NCBI RefSeq assembly: GCF_014154935.1
Contig: NZ_JACEHH010000015.1
Span: 113,858 to 177,857 of the forward strand
Length of the DNA: 64,000 nucleotides
Direction of reading: 5' to 3'
Source of the DNA: Stieleria mannarensis
GTDB taxonomy: Bacteria > Planctomycetota > Planctomycetia > Pirellulales > Pirellulaceae
The translations under genes and the position numbers were made by a program. Position 1 is the stretch's first letter. Each line of letters opens with the position of its first letter. The notes under the pieces were generated by a model. That model worked only from the letters and a program-made list of their open reading frames with translations. It ran no database searches and was not told the origin of the DNA. This document shows, one piece after another, positions 61,826-64,000 of this stretch.

Positions 61826-63892
61826 ATGGGTGGGGTTGGATTCGTGAAACGATGGTCTTCAGTCGGTCTTGCGATTTTCTTAGGTGCCCTGGCGGTGGGA
61901 TTTGCCAGAGGCGTGAGCAACCGATCGGACCAATCGGAAAACTCCATTCCAGCTACCGCGTCAGAGAAAACGGACACGGACGCACACGTCGAAGCGCTGG
62001 AACTGAGTCTGACGGCAGCGGATGCCTTCGCGAGACGCTCGCTCGAAGAGGTGATGGCATCGCAGGAGGCCGTTTTGACGGACCTGGCTCGGGCATATGG
62101 CAACGAATCCGATCCGACGTTCGCCCAGACGTTTCTCTCCACCTCCGGCGAGACCTATTCCCAGTACGTAGAGAATCAACATTACAGAAAAAGCGATCAG
62201 GTCGCAAACGTCCTGTTCCGGCTCGGGCAAACACGGTTCTTGCAAGGCGATGGAGCGCAGGCCATCGACGCGTTGAACCGATCGATCGCAGCGCCGTCGA
62301 TCGCCCGCGATCCGAAGCTTCGGTCCAGGGTGCTCAATATGCGTGGGTGCGTCCATGTATCGTTGGGAGACTGGGAGCGTGGCACCGCCGATTTTCAAGA
62401 GAGCTTTACGAGTCTGGTCGGACAATCCGACAGTCGGCGACTCGCCGCGATTGCATTGCGAAACCTGTGCTATGCCACACAGGCAGGAGGCATCGATGGC
62501 AAGGACTACTTACGCAAGGCGATCGAGTTTCTCTCACCCTGGTCCGAATCCAAATCGCTGACCATCGAGCACGAAATGCTGGTCGATTTTCGCGCCGAAC
62601 TCTGTTTGCTGCTGCTCGTCGATGGTGATCACGCATTGGCACAACGCGTCAGTGACCAGATTCAAATCGATCTCGAGTCGCTGTTGGCGAAGACTCAGAA
62701 TCTGGCGAAACGCCAGGCGCATCGCTATCGGTACGAAGACGCCTTGCTGCAGATCCGAGCGTGCACCGGAGCGATCGCAGCGAAGGCAGTGCACGACGAT
62801 CAACCTGAGGTCTCGGATGGGCGTCCTGCTCTCCAGTGGCGGCCCCTGGTCGATCTCCGCAGTGAACTCGTCGCCGCCGATCGACTGCTGCACGGAACGA
62901 TGGCCGGGGAATTTGAGCGTCAGGCGAGTTTTGCGCTCGCCTGGTGCTCCTTCGATTGGACCGAACGGATCGTAACCCGCATCGCCAAACATCTGTGCGA
63001 ACACGCCGATTTGGTCATTGTTGCCGACAACCCGGATTCGCTCAAACGAGCCGGGCGGTCGCTGGCCGAGGCGGGGGTCGACCTGAACCGTGTGGACTTT
63101 CGGATGCTGGAAACCGAGGTCCCTTGGTTTCGTGATTGCGGACCGATTGCTTCCCGCTCTCCAAGCGGCCAATCGATTTGGTTCGATTCGCAATTGACTC
63201 GGCGCAACACCGATTTCCGACCGATCTGTGATTCACTGCCCGAACGCATCGTGAATCTGGCAACCACGCTGATCAGCCGCACGCCGCTGCGCGTCGAGGG
63301 CGGCATGCTCGCATCAAATGGTCGCGGGTTGACGATCACGTCCCAGGCGATGCTGCAAAAAAATGCCGAGTATGGATTTTCGGCCCAGGCGATCACGGAT
63401 GAACTGAAGCGGATCACCGGCGCAACGGAATTGGTAGTCGTCCCATCGTTGGAAAGCGAACCGACCGCGCACGTCGACATGTTTCTGACGTTTGTGGCCC
63501 CCGACACGGTCGTCGTCGGACAGTATTCCGATGCCGGGGATCCCAATGCCGACGTGCTCGACGAAGTCGCCAAGCAGCTTGCCGAAGTCGTTCATGACGG
63601 GCAAAGGCTGCGTGTGCATCGCGTGCCCATGCCGCCGCGAACCGATGACCACTTCCGGACCTACACCAATGTCGTCTTCGGCAACGGAACCTTGTTGGTT
63701 CCCTCGTATACCGGGCACGAACGCCTGGAAGCCGAGGTCCGGCAGACCTATCAAACACTCTTGCCGGATTGGGAAATCGCATTCATCGACTGCACCCGCG
63801 TCATCGAGCTTGACGGTGCCCTGCATTGCCTGGTGGCCAATCTGGGGCCGGCAGGATTGGACGGTCCCCGAACCACGGAACAGGAACGGTGA
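61826..63892 (+). CDS. Membrane-anchored protein with TPR-like region and peptidylarginine/agmatine deiminase domain
   Basis: 688 residues from the ATG at 61826; a GTG at 61844 is also plausible. A hydrophobic anchor or signal lies at about residues 8-28. A helical TPR-like region follows (FRLGQTRFLQGDGAQAIDAL, NMRGCVHVSLGDWERGTADF). The C-terminal half is a PAD_porph/agmatine-deiminase-type guanidino-modifying domain: VPWFRDCGP (acidic residue), RVEGGML, TAHVDMFLTF (His) and the catalytic Cys668 in GALHCLVANL. Members hydrolyse agmatine or peptidyl arginine to the citrulline-type product. Joining with a TPR part and an export signal is unusual, which points to a protein or peptide substrate outside the cytoplasm; this is inference. 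Confidence 0.82.
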   Translation: MGGVGFVKRWSSVGLAIFLGALAVGFARGVSNRSDQSENSIPATASEKTDTDAHVEALELSLTAADAFARRSLEEVMASQEAVLTDLARAYGNESDPTFAQTFLSTSGETYSQYVENQHYRKSDQVANVLFRLGQTRFLQGDGAQAIDALNRSIAAPSIARDPKLRSRVLNMRGCVHVSLGDWERGTADFQESFTSLVGQSDSRRLAAIALRNLCYATQAGGIDGKDYLRKAIEFLSPWSESKSLTIEHEMLVDFRAELCLLLLVDGDHALAQRVSDQIQIDLESLLAKTQNLAKRQAHRYRYEDALLQIRACTGAIAAKAVHDDQPEVSDGRPALQWRPLVDLRSELVAADRLLHGTMAGEFERQASFALAWCSFDWTERIVTRIAKHLCEHADLVIVADNPDSLKRAGRSLAEAGVDLNRVDFRMLETEVPWFRDCGPIASRSPSGQSIWFDSQLTRRNTDFRPICDSLPERIVNLATTLISRTPLRVEGGMLASNGRGLTITSQAMLQKNAEYGFSAQAITDELKRITGATELVVVPSLESEPTAHVDMFLTFVAPDTVVVGQYSDAGDPNADVLDEVAKQLAEVVHDGQRLRVHRVPMPPRTDDHFRTYTNVVFGNGTLLVPSYTGHERLEAEVRQTYQTLLPDWEIAFIDCTRVIELDGALHCLVANLGPAGLDGPRTTEQER

Positions 63893-63911
63893 CGATGGAA
63901 TCGATCGTCTA

Positions 63912-64000
63912 AGTGACGGATTTGATCGTAGCGGAAGTCGCCACGAGTTTTGCAGGCCGCGGGCCCCCGCTGGCGTTTGCTTGCTGCCCAAACGCCGTCT
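63912..64000. repeat. Palindrome half plus acgccgtct repeat, cut by the window edge
   Basis: agtgacggatttg, then gtagcggaagtcgcca from 63928, then ctggcgtttgcttgctg and acgccgtct. The same block order occurs at 14087-14225. It lies directly 3' of the deiminase gene. Confidence 0.8.

Overview
The window looks like a chromosomal segment of a marine-type planctomycete, most likely Pirellulaceae (Rhodopirellula-like). This is inferred from gene content. It carries a paired DUF1501 protein and a PSCyt1/DUF1549/DUF1553 protein, two sulfatases, a very large dockerin-bearing surface protein whose N-terminal motif resembles LEPR-XLL, a DUF58/BatA/VWA/giant coiled-coil operon, an EpmB/EF-P pair, and gene junctions filled with short palindromic and tandem repeats. 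No rRNA, tRNA, CRISPR array, transposase or integrase was recognised.

Layout. 1-6.9 kb: a 5'-truncated serine hydrolase, a PQQ-like beta-propeller membrane protein, then a rightward run of MoxR ATPase, Gfo/Idh/MocA oxidoreductase, a P-II protein and a glycine-zipper secreted protein. 6.9-7.35 kb: five tandem copies of a 101-bp palindromic repeat. 7.4-14 kb: a duplicated ABC-2 permease, epmB divergent from efp-mgtE, and fumC. 14.4-19.8 kb: a leftward four-gene set (aldehyde dehydrogenase, CrtI-type desaturase/oxidase, PlsC-type acyltransferase, GT2 glycosyltransferase) that matches the late steps of an acyl-glycosyl C30 carotenoid (staphyloxanthin-like) pathway. 20.2-32 kb: a tandem SurA/parvulin protein, a sulfatase, an M13 metallopeptidase, a Met/Glu/Gly-rich secreted protein and the large surface protein.

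32-36 kb is the accessory part and the main result. Four sites of about 90 bp (33158-33246, 33817-33907, 34455-34545, 35130-35221) each have outer GTTCGCC-like boxes and inner arms that pair with an unpaired T. This is the architecture of integron attC sites. Each site directly follows a leftward gene or toxin/antitoxin pair, so the stretch reads as a small integron cassette array without an integrase in the window. Two related ~300-bp direct repeats lie on either side, and each ends on an attC-like outer box.

36-42.2 kb: a leftward fucose module (GH29 alpha-L-fucosidase, aldo/keto reductase, FucP-type permease, sulfatase), consistent with use of sulfated fucans. 42.5-56 kb: a tightly overlapping six-gene leftward operon (DUF58, BatA/VWA, VWA, a 1967-residue coiled-coil membrane protein, a Tat-exported terpenoid-cyclase-fold protein, a BshB1-type deacetylase). 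56-64 kb: a small putative membrane protein, the DUF1501 and PSCyt1/DUF1553 pair, and a divergent TPR + peptidylarginine-deiminase-like protein.

Nearly all intergenic gaps over 300 bp are filled by repeats. The commonest is a hairpin element with GTAGCGGAA/TTCCGCTAC ends, mostly just 3' of genes. Similarity statements come from recognising motifs by eye; no database search was run.
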